Counted from the stretch's first letter, positions 12,093-24,665 are shown. The stretch is DNA of 64,000 nucleotides from Tomocerus qinae (GCA_020055645.1 CM034546.1:20584001-20648000), one strand, 5' to 3'. A program made the numbers and translations. The notes: generated from the letters alone by a model not told the origin.

Positions 12093-12490
12093 TATGAATA
12101 TATTAATAAGTATCTAGGTTATTACTGTATAGCAACCTTTTTCCATTGTACCATACAAAACACGAAGCTGGTTTTTGAGAAATAGTTTTTCTAAAACTTG
12201 CGGGATATGAACTACGAGTACGCAACTGCTATTTTGATATTAAGAAAAATTGGAAATACGAAGAGTCCAAATCCGAATAGTTTCTGAGTATTATTTTAAA
12301 TCCTTCCTTCTTTCCTTTTTATTTTGCTCTGACTATCTTTCTAGCCTCACTAGTAAGCTACGGTAAGATGTCAATGCGAGTTGGATAGAACCAATACAAA
12401 GATACTAACGTTGCTTCAGAATTTCGATTTTCAATTTACTTCAATAATATATTGTGTTAGTCTACTAACCAACCTGATAATACAGTTTAG
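12093..12490. other. Upstream region of the GR gene
   Basis: No coding sequence or repeat identified. It presumably carries the promoter of the minus-strand GR. Confidence 0.3.
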
Positions 12491-12491
12491 C

Positions 12492-13060
12492 TGAGAGTAT
12501 AAGAAAGGACCATTAAATATTTCATAGGTGTTTACTTGTACTCTAAAGTAATAAGGTCATGGCACGTGTACATAAGTAGAAGAAATATATACATATCTCC
12601 GTATATTTTTTGTTTCTAATGTCATAAGGCCATTATATTACCACTTGGCATTTGTAACGCAGTACTATATTTTAATAATACTGCTGAGGCACGTAGAAGT
12701 AAACGAGTTTTATATTAGAATGATGATCCAAACTGCTGTAAAATAATCGAGAATTATATACTCATAAGATACAATATAATATCTTCACCCGAGAGTGTAG
12801 GAAAGAACCATTAAATATTTCATAGGTGTTTACTTGTACTCTAAAGTAATAAGGTCATGGCACGTGTACATAAGTAGAAGACACATAAATAGCTACGTAT
12901 ATATTTTTTGTTTTTATATTGGAGGACAATTATATTACCATTGAGCATTGGGCACTGGTTTAATAATATTACTGAGGCACGTGGAAATAAACGAGTTTTA
13001 TAATAAAATGAATGCCCAATCTGCTATAAAATAATCAAGAATTTTATACTCAAAATACAT
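12492..13060. repeat. Tandem duplication of about 300 bp
   Basis: Positions 12492-12791 and about 12792-13060 are diverged direct copies. The first 110 bases of each are almost identical (shared words TTTCATAGGTGTTTACTTGT and GTCATGGCACGTGTACATAA); the remainder is looser. There is no coding potential. Confidence 0.75.
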
Positions 13061-14216
13061 GGTACTGCAGGAGCCATGCATGCCCATGTCTCTGCAGCTT
13101 ATCACCTATCTCCTTATCCTAGGCGATCTGCATGTCGCCATCCGCATCTCCCTACTATCTAATCCTAATACCTATTCCTAATACCTATATACACCTTAAC
13201 CTATATCTTACTTGTGTACTTACCTATTTCCACCCATACAACACAAACACACTATTGATGTATCACACATGCATCCAGGAATTACAGTCATTCCGAATCT
13301 GACCAGGAGGCAGAGTCCTGGTCAAATAAATATTCGCTCTCAATTGTTCTGTGCACTCTCACTCATTATCATTCACTCACTCAATCATACCACCATGCAT
13401 ACATAGTGCACAACCCCGGGTATTAGTCTGGCACAGGAGTGCCCAGACTACTCTCTATCCTCCGGGACTACCCACTTGACCATGCCCGAAACCGGTAAGC
13501 ATGCTGAAGCTGCTTAGGCAAGTCGGGGAATGGAGATGAATCTGGAACTCAACATCACGAGTGCCCAATTTCCCCTTACAGTACTATATGTGGATAAGTT
13601 CATGTTAAGCTTAGTAAGTATTGAGGGATTTTCTCTAAAAAAATACACAGGCACGTGAATTACTATAATAAAAACGTGATTGTAAACAACAGATAACGAA
13701 GAAAATGAACGAAACAATTAGAATGTTCTCTCTGGGTTATCTATTATGCACTATATTAAAACTGTTGCTTACACTTATGTGCTGTTATACTTAGGTTTTT
13801 TTTCCTATTTTTAAATATAATTGCTCAGTATGCCGTTAGTTAGAGCAAATATTGTCAAACACTTAAAATTTAAATATTGCTCACAAATCCATAAATATGG
13901 GTAGAAGGGTACAAAGTTAAAGAGCAGAAGGGAAAATTTTATAACATTCATTTAGCAGTATAAATAAAAATCAATTTTAGTATTTAAATGTTTTGCTTTT
14001 GATGAGTATATAATTTGTATGCAGCCAAAACTTATTTAGTGGTTGTCTATTTGTATTCTTACAGTGTGAAATAATATCAATTCCTGATACTCAGCAATAC
14101 TCAGCATAGACACCGTAATAATATATGTTTCCTGACATTCATTACTATGCTATATAATGCCATGGATAAATAATAAATATCAGAAGGAAATTAAACATAC
14201 TAACTTATTTAACATT
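13061..14216. other. Intergenic with two short perfect hairpins
   Basis: No gene found. At 13300-13324 a 9-bp stem (TGACCAGGA/TCCTGGTCA) encloses 7 bases. At 13425-13449 a second stem (AGTCTGG..CCAGACT) follows. The segment 13060-13540 is less AT-rich than its surroundings and may be a transposon fragment of unknown type. The rest is AT-rich. Confidence 0.4.
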
Positions 14217-14589
14217 AAGGGTACTCATTCAAATCCGCAGTTAGTTAGTTTGTCAGATTGTTAGATCAAATTTTCTTATTGCGACTGCGTGACAAAGTGC
14301 GAAAGTAATGAAAGTGAACGCCCCAGTACGAAACTAGCTTCAATCCAAACAAAGAAAGGCTAAATGCTGCCCTACAGCATAGCGCTCTGCCTGAAAACCG
14401 AAGTAAACAAACTGTCAGCCAAAGTATACATGCCTTTTTGGTCGGCAGGCTGTTACTTTGGCCCGCACTTGCGTCAGCCAATAACAGAGCCCGTAACATT
14501 ACATTACACCTCGTGACTCCTGCACTCTGTTACTTCAAGTCACAAAGTTACAGACTTACAAAGTGCGAGCTGAAAGTGAGTACCCTTAT
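14217..14589. mobile_element. Short-TIR MITE
   Basis: About 370 bp between AAGGGTACTCA and TGAGTACCCTT ends, flanked by ATT on both sides. There is no ORF with a recognisable domain. Superfamily unclear. Confidence 0.5.
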
Positions 14590-14639
14590 TGATCATATGT
14601 ACATGGCAATTTAATTGAAAGCTCCTGAATATTGGGTAT

Positions 14640-15334
14640 GTGTATGAATTTAAGAGATGTGTATGAAAAAAAATTTGAAATTCGATATTGAATCTCAACT
14701 AATGATAACCTATGCAAAAAGGGGAATGTGAAAAACAGTTTCTTTCCGATTTTTGATGCACCGCCCCCTTCCCGCAGGACACACCCCCCGAAGGTGGAAA
14801 AAATATACAAAAAATCTCGGCAACTACTGGACCGATTTGGATGAATTTTTTTTATTGAATGAGATAATATTTGCCCCAGGGGTTCTGCGATTCATTTCAA
14901 AATTCGAACTACATCATTCAAAATAAATTTCAAAATTTTGAAAAAAGTCGTTTTTTTGAAATTTATCGCTTATAGAGCAAATCTTACTGTAATAGCTATA
15001 CAAACAGCCATTTATCATATTGCATCAATTTGACCTCTGAAAATGTCAAAGGTCAACTTTTTGAAACGCTCCTATATATATTGTGTGACCTATCAATCAG
15101 CATCTAAATAATTCGAGCAGAACGATTATGATGTAAAATGACATAAATTTTTTACTAGTAAAAGGTCAAAGATCAATTTGTGGCAATGTCATTTTGGTTA
15201 TTTTATTATTTAGTTATTCAAAAATCGGAAAGAAACTGTTTTTCACATTCCCCTATCTGCATAGGTTATCATTAGTTGAGATTCAATATCGAATTTCAAA
15301 TTTTTTTTCATACACATCTCTTAAATTCATACAC
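14640..15334. mobile_element. TIR element (about 115-bp arms) inserted in an IR 3' flank
   Basis: The 695-bp element begins GTGTATGAATTTAAGAGATG and ends with the reverse complement; arm similarity extends about 115 bp. GTAT flanks both ends (14636-14639, 15335-15338). The sequence either side (GCTCCTGAATATTGG..ACTTAGCATAG) is continuous in the paralogous flank at about 38105-38150, which is effectively an empty site and confirms both borders. A truncated relative lies at about 44510-44990. No transposase. Confidence 0.8.
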
Positions 15335-15722
15335 GTATACTTAGCATAGCAGTTAGCAGACACGAAATGTAAATTCAATCCAAACCTTACTCCCATACAA
15401 GTTCAAGAGATGGACTTAATCGGAATGTGCATGTAAAACTTCACTAAAACTACCTTGTTATGGCCGAATACTAACTACATAATTATATTAATTGCATAAA
15501 ATAATTGATGAACAGAAAACTATAACAGCGCAAAGCTATAATGTAATAACTGTATTGGATATATTATATAGTATCCTGCTTTTAAAATTTAATATTCCGT
15601 AAAACTTAAAAAAATTTCCCAAAATAAGCTTTCTAGTTTATGTACTGTGTGGATGATTTCAGAAATGTAGTCGGATAAAACCCTTAATGAGAAATAATTA
15701 TCAAGATGCACTGGCATGCATA
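15335..15722. other. 3' flank of the IR pseudogene
   Basis: AT-rich, with partial similarity to the flank at 38130-38550 and to part of 59990-60060 (reverse). It marks the duplicated IR unit. No gene. Confidence 0.4.
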
Positions 15723-18182
15723 TCAGTCCGTGGAAAACGCAAGTTCTTCGACCTTTGTTTTTCTTATTTTCTGATACAATAGCTGAGATAGAGAATATGA
15801 AAAATTCTTCAAAATGTGTCTAACTTCAAACATGAATACAGATGCAAATATAGCACAAAGAATGCCAGCGATGATGAATATAGTCGAGATGTTAGACTGC
15901 ACTGACGATAATGGCTTCAACACAGCCTTTTCCAAACATTGCGAACATTCTACAAAATTAGTCCTTTTAGAATATTCTATCCATTTGTTGTAAACTCCGG
16001 ACTCGAAACCCGCCTTGAAACGATTGGTAGCATCATTATTAAATGCCGAAAATCGACCCTCTAGAACGAATCCAAATCTTTCCGGCATGAATTGATTATC
16101 CACATTTCCCATGTACAGTTTTCTGAGAGGGGTAATTTTTGACTCGGGGTGGTCCCATTCTGATCGGTTGAAGAATTTGTGTAACTCACTTTGTCTATCA
16201 ATCCAGGCTGATTTCTCACATTTTGAAATCCATCTCTGTGGTGTGATGAATGGAAATTCTGGAGGGAACTTGTGATTTTTGAGTAGCCCTTCGATGACTT
16301 TCCCCTTGGAAGAAAGCTTCAATGCGTAAGATGCTTGCAGAGAAAAGTAAAGATTTTGTGCAAATGGGATAAATGGTGTGAAACAATCTATTAATAATCC
16401 ACTAACTGTCCATGCTTTCTGAATTGTCTTATTGTCACGATTATTAGTTATCTGCCATAATTCAGTAATGTCTCTATAGCATAAATGATTCTCCTCTAAA
16501 TTTTTGGCTTTCATAAAGCATTGAAGATCTTTTAGACCAGCGTTCACAAGATGTGTATAACTACTATTATTGAATTGGAGCATTTCAAATATAAATTCAT
16601 TATCCCGTTTATAAGCTTGGTTTACATGGCTATAAATGATGAAATGGATTGAGTTGTGAAGTCTTCTATTGATTCAAGGCGGAGTGGTTCAGGTTCCTCA
16701 GTCAAATATGATATGCTGATTCCTTTGTAAGCATTTGTTAATATAATTCCCATTAGTAGAAAAGGACCAATAACTAATTGAAGCCATAATGCCTTTTCTA
16801 ACTTCCCAGGAAATGAATAACCAACTTCCAATAGGTATGCATAAAATGCTAGAACTACAGGGACACTTTCTTCAGATTTAAAAACAAGAACGACTTGAAC
16901 AAATGCTATTGTGGTTATACAATATACAAGTTATCAAAATTCCAATCCACGAATAAAGTGAAAATGGTTTGATGTAGCCACCGAATGAAATAAATGCATT
17001 TTCAATGACTGAGCAGGAAATAAAATTGTATCCATCCATGTGAGTATAAATCAGTTTCATACCTAAACCGTAGATGAGATAACTCATAGCCTCAAAATGT
17101 ACATAAAATGACATACTAGGTTTGCTAAAATTTTCTTGGTCCGAGTTCATACAATCAGTATCAACAAATAAGATAGAATTAAAATTTTGAAAGATAAGTG
17201 CGCCGATAGCCATTTCGTAGTCAGTGTTTAGGTAACCTGTTGAAGTAAGTTGTACAAAATATCTTTTAGATGGATGTCTTCCACAATATGAAGGAAATAC
17301 TTGATTCGTGTATCCTGATGCTACATGAATGTTTGCCTGTAATTTGTTTTCCCAAACTTTTTCAAAAGCAAGTTTCTGCAATGTATTTGTTTGTAATTTT
17401 TGGTGCTCACAATTAATTTCTAGTATTTTATAAAATCCGTTTTCCGATTTGCAAGTTTCGCAAATAAAATGAAGTACATTTTGATTACATACTCTTTCTT
17501 CCCTTGAAAATACGTGGAGATAGACAAAAGGATAGCCAAAACGAAACATAGCATTAGATCCCCAAGCCAATGGATATAAATTATATAATTTAACCAGGAA
17601 CTGCTCTCTCGTCAATTTATTTGATATAACATCATTGCCAACAATCATATGAAGGTCAACTGATTCTCCCATCCAATTGTCTTTGTCCGAGAGCATTAAA
17701 TCTGCACTATTCTTATATCTATAAGATACTTTATAGGTAAACAATATGTGTATTAGGATGTAGTTTTCCTATAAATTCGAAGGATTTATCCCAATTGAAA
17801 TGTGATTAGTGCAAGATAGTTTAGAAAGCATGGGAGGAGTTGGTAACTGTCTCTGCAAGATTATGTAGAGACAACATCTGCTCTTGTGAGCAGGAACAGG
17901 GCATTCCATGAACCCTTTTAAGGTACAGTTGTATGTCTTTAAATATATTTGTAAAGTTTCAAGGAAAATTAATGTATATGGAATGTTGAGATTAATGAAG
18001 TCTTCTTTCGATTCTCGTATCTCTCTTCTATTGAACTCGGTTTCACTGTGGAAAACTAAATTGACGTGACACTTGTCTTCTATATTTGATAATGCAATTA
18101 TATTTCCACCTTTAACTATTATTGCACTGATATAAAGCAAAATAAAAGTTGTAGTTAAAACGGACACGGTTACAGTAACCAT
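15723..18182 (-). pseudogene. Divergent ionotropic receptor pseudogene (near full length)
   Basis: A 2460-bp single-exon copy of the IR family. It has an N-terminal signal-like hydrophobic stretch, a long extracellular region, a first membrane segment after the YIKPFSLYSW motif, a channel segment following GYSFPGKLEKALW with NAYKGISISYLTE at its cytoplasmic/extracellular border, and a last membrane segment STIFIIAGILCAIFASVF near the C-terminus. Three lesions are visible against the other copies. These are an in-frame TAG at 17769-17771, a perfect 7-bp tandem duplication (TATACAA twice, 16916-16929), and a 2-bp gain near 16625-16640 that restores the original frame. Topology matches iGluR/IR channels; sequence is too divergent to assign a ligand or subfamily. 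Family call is by topology and motif layout. Confidence 0.75.
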
Positions 18183-19920
18183 TTCTTGATATATTCTTTA
18201 AATTTTTTGTTAGTTATCGTTTCCTTCAGTGTTCTATGCAACAGACTACTTAAATTTAAAAACCAGAATGTAAGTATATTCATATGTTTACAATATACAA
18301 CAATTTTGATTATTTTGATTAGATTGTATCTCCGAACTATAAATTTATGAGAACATGACTCTTGCTGATTGCTCAGTAAAAAGAAAGTTTAGAGTCAGTT
18401 TATAGGAGCACCAATATCGCAGTTAATATCATTTAATGCACTCTTTTAATCCAATAAGTTCATAGAAAGGGAAATAATGAATTGAGAGATAGATCATAAA
18501 TAGAGTAGATCGTTAAAATATTTAGAATACCTAAAAAGGGTTCCTTTTTGTAACTTTTTGACATTTTATCTAACAATAATTTTTCAATTATTAAGAAATC
18601 ATCATTTTAGGTCGATGCTACTTAATATTTAATACCAATTATCTTTTAAATGTAATTTTATTTCTTATAGGGATAACCCAATTGGGTACACCACTTTGTT
18701 TGGATTAAGAAACTAAAACTTCCAATTCAATTTTAATTGCTGAACAAAATATTAAAACAGGTACAGAATGTAACCTTAACTTAGTTGGTCATTTCTGATA
18801 TCTACCTTAGTATATGATATCTGATAGTTAAGTATCTATTAGACACTTAAGTATTTAACTGTTAATAATGCATTAGTGGACGAATTTCGTGAGAAAGGGG
18901 CCTAATATTCCGACGAACAATATTCGATAAAACTAAATGTAAGTATGATTGCGTTCTGGAACTCGAGAACAATATGCCATATTAATAAAAATTAAAAGGT
19001 AGCTAATATCTACATTATACGTATATATATTAAGAATTGGAAGTACTAAGTATCATTATAAAAGTCATCGTTATAGTAATTATTCAAATACTCTACTTTT
19101 GCGGTTTAAATAAATAATGCAATTTATAAAAATGAAGAGACAAGCAGATTGCAAAATTATAATTAAAAATGAATATTTTTAAGTTAACATCACATAATCA
19201 AAAGGCTTAAGAAAAGCGGAATTTATGATGCCGCTTCAGGTTTACCGTCCTACCTTTATTACATACGAAACGAAATTTGAAGTGGTTTGACCATTTTAGT
19301 AAGAAAAGATCTCATAATTTTTCGAAAATGAAAAGAAATAGTAGTTTTCGAGTTATTTCATACAAAAGACAATACATGTATTAAATGTTGTGAGACATCA
19401 CAATTAAGTCTGTAGTCTTGCCAAAATGCAAGAGTCTGTTTGATAAAAAGCAGCTCTATACTCACAAGATATTTTCTGTTTTGTTCTTGTTTGTAATATC
19501 ATAATTTCATAGCCGATTCTGTTTAACTTCAACTTTGCATTGCAGTCTGTCTGTTAGTGAATGAGTGTATGCTCGTAACAAGTCCAGTTCGTCTTCACAT
19601 TATATTATCGTCGTATTAGAAAACTAAACTAACTTTGGTAACCAACCTAAGTTGCAATACCTAATTAAATGATACTAATTTCCAAATTGTTTGTATATGG
19701 CATGACTTACACTAATTTTGGAATAAAGAGAGAGCAAACATTGCTTATAATTGATGACACAGAACTATAATTTAGGACTTGCTGCTAGGCTACGTTACCA
19801 CAGTTTATTATTCATATGAAACAAAGTGTTAGCATTAATCTTAATATTACTTTTTATTAAACGTAATAACAATGGTGTCCTAGTTTCCTAATAAAATTTA
19901 AAAGCATTCATTCTGTACAA
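18183..19920. other. Gene-free AT-rich region
   Basis: 1.7 kb upstream of the IR pseudogene. No conserved ORF and no repeat structure that I could resolve. Confidence 0.4.
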
Positions 19921-20227
19921 AAACGCTGTTGCCGTCGCCAGCGGCAACGCTGTTGCCGCCGTTGCCGCCGGGAGATATGGGGGTGAGCGGCAACAGCATA
20001 ATAGCGGAGACAGTGGCGACACGCTACAACCACTGGCGGAAACAGTGGCGACACGCTACAACCACTAGCGGCAACAGCGGCGACACGCTACAACCACTTG
20101 CGGCAACAGAGGCGACACGCTGCAACCACTAGCGGCAACAGAGTCACATTAATCTGATTTTCTCTGTTGGCACTAAACCTAATAAGCCAGGGCACTGTTG
20201 CTCTGAGCTCAATGCTCTAAGACAAGA

Positions 20228-21101
20228 CGTCTGCTTAATGTTACAATGTAACAAGCCATTTTATCATGACTGCTACAAAGTAACAAACCATTTTATCATG
20301 GCTGCGACAATGTGACAAGCCACATCGCCTGATACAGTGACAAACTACTGTATCAGGCGATGTGGCTTGTCACATTGTCGCAGCCATGATAAAATGGCTT
20401 GTTACTTTGTAGCAGTCATGATAAAATGGCTTGTTACATTGCAGGGCATGAAAAAGGCAGGGTTTTTGCTAGGAAAAACCCAAAAACCCGCCTTTTTGGG
20501 TTTTTGGGTTTTTGCAGTAGTATCCGCCATCTACTGTGGTTCACTGGACTTCTACTATTATTGTTCCATATTCAAACTTAAATAATATTTATTTTGATTC
20601 TTTATTTGGGCGATCTGGAAGAGACTTTTATTATTATGTAAGTGAATTTGTCGATTGAATTTGTAGTAATTTGACGGTAAACTCATAAGTATATTGATCA
20701 AATATTCGGTTGGCAAGTTAGAAGCTATTAAGTAGTTATTAAGTTTGGAGACGACTTAGTATAGACGAACTTTAAAACTATAATATTGAAAATATTCCAT
20801 TTATTTCCAAAATATTGAGACAAACATAATTTGATTATCTCAATATTTTGGATTGACAAATAAATTCTTGTATCAGTTGTCTATTACGTTGATTCGTTGA
20901 AACGAATTGAAATAACAGATATTTTAAACTAGCGTTCTTGTATTCTGCTCTAATCCTTGGGGTTTCAAATTGCCCCATTTCATAGCAAAAACCCAAAAAC
21001 CCGGGTTTTTGCTAATTTTGCTACCCAAAAACCCACCCAAAAACCCAATAACCCGGGTTTTTGGGTTTTTCATGCCGTTACATTGTAACATTAAGCAGAC
21101 G
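20228..21101. mobile_element. CAGACG hairpin element (copy 2), interrupted
   Basis: The left end is CGTCTGCTTAATGTTACA and the right end its complement. The arms carry the same TAACAARCCATTTTATCATG words as the hairpin at 9310-9494. The right arm is split by the MITE at 20442-21077, whose 8-bp target duplication TTACATTG lies in the arm. Without the MITE the hairpin would be about 230 bp. Confidence 0.75.
20442..21077. mobile_element. hAT-like MITE with AAAAACCC repeat arms
   Basis: 636 bp with ends CAGGGCATGAAAAA and TTTTTCATGCCG, flanked by perfect 8-bp duplications TTACATTG (20434-20441, 21078-21085). The ends and layout match the MITEs at 7678 and 52779, but the internal arm word is AAAAACCC instead of AAAAAGGC. 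Non-autonomous. Confidence 0.85.
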
Positions 21102-21399
21102 AAGAGCAACACAGAGGAAACCAGATTAATGTGTCTCTGTTGCCGCTGGTCAGTGTTGCCACTAGTGGTTGCAGCGTGTCGCCGCTGTTGCTGCAAGTGG
21201 TTTTAGCGTGTCGCCGCTGTTGCCGCAAGTGGTTGTAGCGTGTCGCCACTGTTGCCGCCAGGGGTTCCAGCGTGTCGCCACTGTTGCCGTTGTTGCCACT
21301 GTCTCCACTGTCATGCTGTTGCCGCTCATCCTCCGTACCTCCCAGCAGCAACAGCGGAGACATTGGGCAGCAAAGTACCGCTGCCTAAATTCAGCCCCC

Positions 21400-22140
21400 G
21401 CGAGAGATTTGGTCACGAATTAGCTAGTAATTTATTTATATTTTCAACTTTTTTTGGGAGAACTGCTGGTGTAAGCGAATGCGTAGGAATAAGTTGATGA
21501 AAACCGGTGTTTCAATGTGACTTTGCACGGGCTTTCGATTGGTATCAACGGTTTTGTCATGCTACTTACGGTTCTTTAGATACATAAGGCCTGAATCCTA
21601 TATAGTTTGACACCCTGTGAAGCACATTACCGCCTACCTATACTACCTACATTTGCTTTTTGTCAACGTAGAAGGAATAGCCTCTACTTATTCCTTTCTG
21701 GGCATGCTCAATATGTTGAGTATTATTAGTCCGATCATTGACCAATCAATTAGCAATGGTTGAGTAAATTATATCTAACCGTTGACGATAACAGCAATTT
21801 ACTCATCCATTGCTAAAATATTATACTATAGTTGCACATTCCAACTCATTGAGTTAGATTTAAACAACAGTTGTCAAACTTTTAGCCAAGGTTGATCAAA
21901 AAGCAGTTTACTCAACTGCTTGTGCTGAATTTTTTTTACTCTTAATCGAGTAAAACGCATTGTAAAAGAAAACGATAATTACTTAAAGAGGCTCAATACA
22001 TTTGGCAAGGACTATGATTTAAAATTTGTAAAGCCAAGAGAGTCGATATTCTCGAGGAATTTTAAATTCTTACTATTTGAAAATGAAACCCAGAAAAAAA
22101 TAAACCGTTGCAAAACGGGGTATAACACCAGAGGAGTTCC
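21400..22140. other. Intergenic, no gene seen
   Basis: AT-rich, with scattered short TTGAGTAAA-like words around 21700-21970 in both orientations. I cannot support a gene or a defined repeat. Confidence 0.35.
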
Positions 22141-22446
22141 GCGCTCCAAAGAGTATCACCAATTGAAATTTATTTGAGCAGTTTAGGTATAACCGTTCCA
22201 AAGTTATCGCCAATTGAAATTTTCAACCCTTTCCCCCAATCAGGGGATGTGACCGATCCTGCCCATATACGAACTCAGACCTACATTTTACCTTAATGAT
22301 GTATCCTGAAAATTTAAATTGTCTAACTTAAACCGTTCGAAAGTTATCGCACATAAGGACGAACGGACGGACGGACAGACAGACAGGCAGACAGATAGAA
22401 AGTGTAAACGCATACATCGGAGTAAACCCCTCTGAATAACACTTAA
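22140..22446. repeat. Dispersed repeat ending in GGAC/AGAC tetranucleotide run
   Basis: Contains CGAAAGTTATCGCACATAAG followed by a run of GGAC and AGAC words (about 22355-22395). The same arrangement (CGAAAGTTATCG, then GGACGGACGTACGGACAG) occurs at 52425-52480, so it is an interspersed repeat. It lies just upstream of, and is probably intronic to, the metalloprotease gene. Confidence 0.55.
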
Positions 22447-22604
22447 GGATGCAATGCAACACCAAGTTTTAAGGACCTCTTGGAAACTTCAGAGCGACAT
22501 TTAATTAATAATGAATCTGCTGCAATGGCACTTAATGAAAAAGACGGCATAAGAAAAGTTCGAGGAGCACTTGGAGATGAAGCCTTACACTTAGATACCA
22601 GATC

Positions 22605-23145
22605 TGTTACACGCTAAAGTCAGTACGCCTAAACAGTGTACTGACAGGAATACCCAAGCCAAGCAAACCCCACCAACTCCAAAACACGATTCTATGCGGA
22701 GGAAAGCAAAACAGGGAAACACAACGAAGCAGCATGCCAGTGCGCAACAATCGGCTCAACGGATAACAACTCCCTGATCTCACTCACTACAATTGTTCTC
22801 ACACTATAGTTTTCCCCTTTCTCATTATTCAATTCAGTTTTCATATTTTCATTTTCCGATTGTATCTTGGTTGAGACTCGACATGTACTGTATTGATTTG
22901 GTGATTAATATAAATTAAATCCAAGTTAAAAGCAACAAGATTGGAAATCCACATGCAGCATTCAATACCTGGCACCGTGGCACCAGACATATCATCGAAT
23001 ATAGTAAGGCGAGGAACCACACTCCGAATTCATTAATATAATAGCAAAACATATTTCATTTGTAAAACTAAACATTAATATAATATTGGCATTGATTCAT
23101 ACTATTCTCACATAATATACGTATGATTCATATCACTTCTGTGAT
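22605..23145 (+). repeat. 5' LTR
   Basis: 541 bp, starting TGTTACACGC and ending CTTCTGTGAT. It is identical, as far as I can read, to the 3' LTR. The plus orientation follows from PBS and polypurine tract positions. Confidence 0.9.
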
Positions 23146-23148
23146 ATA

Positions 23149-23163
23149 TGGCGCCCAGCGACT
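23149..23163 (+). other. Primer-binding site
   Basis: TGGCGCCCAGCGACT lies three bases after the 5' LTR, where minus-strand synthesis would be primed by a tRNA with a GGCGCCA 3' end. The identity of the tRNA is not certain. Confidence 0.75.
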
Positions 23164-24290
23164 AATTACTATTTTTGTTTGAGTCTTAGTGCCAACGGTC
23201 TAAAAATCTAAAGTCGTCTCTGCAAAAAAGACAAAATCTGCTGCAAGATACAGCTGTGACGTCATCAACGGGTTGGTATATACGATTACGACCGTAATAT
23301 TTGGTCACTATCCTTTACCAATCCGAGACTAACACAACACAAGACACATCCATTCAATCAAAATACTGTCTACAATAGTAAAACGTAAGCTATAAATTAT
23401 GTCAACATTTTAAATAATGAATCCTATCTCTCCTATTGATATCATTAATCCTACTTTCACTTGCCACCGATTCATCAATGTTTATCCTAAACACTTACCA
23501 GTCTCCAACTTTCAGTATATTATATGCACAAAACGAAATTCCTTAAAAATATCCCTTCATTTCCCAGTCTCTCATTTCACTGAAACATTAACGGATACAA
23601 ATTTTTCTCCATAAATACAGAATTTTTTATTTTCAACAGTATCTGAAACAAATATTAAAATCACATTTGGTATACGAGTTTCAGATACACCTACGTCATA
23701 GCATTACGGCTAAGGGTGACCGCGACAGTTGGTCATCCACATTAGTTCGTCTTTGCTTCTTCAATGTCAAGCGGTCAAGGACTTTCACATTCCAACCTCC
23801 TACAATCAGCGTATCTACATTCAAGCAATTACTATTCAACATTTCGGATTCAATACATCTAATACCGGCAATCTACATATTATAACCACATTTGTATAAC
23901 GAACTGACACTTCTGACCGTACGTTAATAATTCATTTACTTTAAACTAAACTAAATTACTACAGATAGCTATCTTTCGTATTTTACACCCATTCCTAATA
24001 ATTATATTCATCATTGTCTGCCTCTTACCGACATTTTGGCTCTTGAATATTTAACTTTATCATACTTTTTAGATAATATCTTTATCTTAGAAGCAACCTT
24101 TTAGATAAAGAAACTACGAAACACGTAGTAAAATTAGTAAAAGACAGCAAATAGTTATTTTTGTCCCAGACAGATAATTAACATAATAATTTTCGTAGAA
24201 GACTTAACTAAGTATATTTAACTAGCAAACATTGAAAACTTTTATTACAATCATTCTAATTGTCTTAGTTTTTCTAATTATTCTAATAAC

Positions 24291-24665
24291 ATGGCCAATG
24301 CCCACGATAAGTTATTTAACTTACCATCTCTGATAACAACTATAATTTTTGAGGAATCTATTCCCTTAACTTTACAACTCCTACAAAATGCCTTTCATGA
24401 AGTTCAAGGTAACCGTAATGTTGGTGACCCTGACTCTTCACAGACTCCTAATTTACCTACTCAACCACAAATTACAATTATTTATCAAAATCCTAATTTA
24501 ACTAATTCTCAGCTAACAGACATTCAGTTGAAGTCATTATCAAACATTCCTTATAAAGTCGGCCCTCATAGGCGCCAGTACAGTAACATTCTATATGTTA
24601 GCTCCTTAATCAATAATAAACTGTTGGCAACAGGCGTATACGCAGGATCGAAGCGGGAGATTTAA
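24291..24665 (+). CDS. Small ORF inside the LTR element (124 aa, unknown)
   Basis: The longest ATG-initiated frame in the left interior. It begins MANAHDKLFNLPSLITTIIF and is rich in Asn, Leu, Thr and Pro. No zinc knuckle, protease or RT motif is visible. It might be a gag remnant or a random frame in AT-rich DNA. Its location between PBS and the tandem array is the only support. Confidence 0.3.
   Translation: MANAHDKLFNLPSLITTIIFEESIPLTLQLLQNAFHEVQGNRNVGDPDSSQTPNLPTQPQITIIYQNPNLTNSQLTDIQLKSLSNIPYKVGPHRRQYSNILYVSSLINNKLLATGVYAGSKREI

Larger units (their letters stand above)
19925..21395. mobile_element. Outer foldback element with a 32-bp minisatellite in each arm
   Basis: The left arm (about 19925-20225) and right arm (about 21105-21395) are inverted copies. 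Each contains several repeats of a unit of about 32 bp (core CGACACGCTACAACCACT and GGCAACAG) and a CAGATTAATGTG / CACATTAATCTG word. This is GC-rich DNA in an AT-rich setting. The centre is occupied by a second element (20228-21101). The outer termini are approximate. Open frames in the arms are repeat artefacts. Confidence 0.65.

Noticed and set aside
21091-21497. Overlapping ORFs of about 85 codons on both strands
   Set aside because: They are read from the GC-rich 32-bp minisatellite in the foldback arm.
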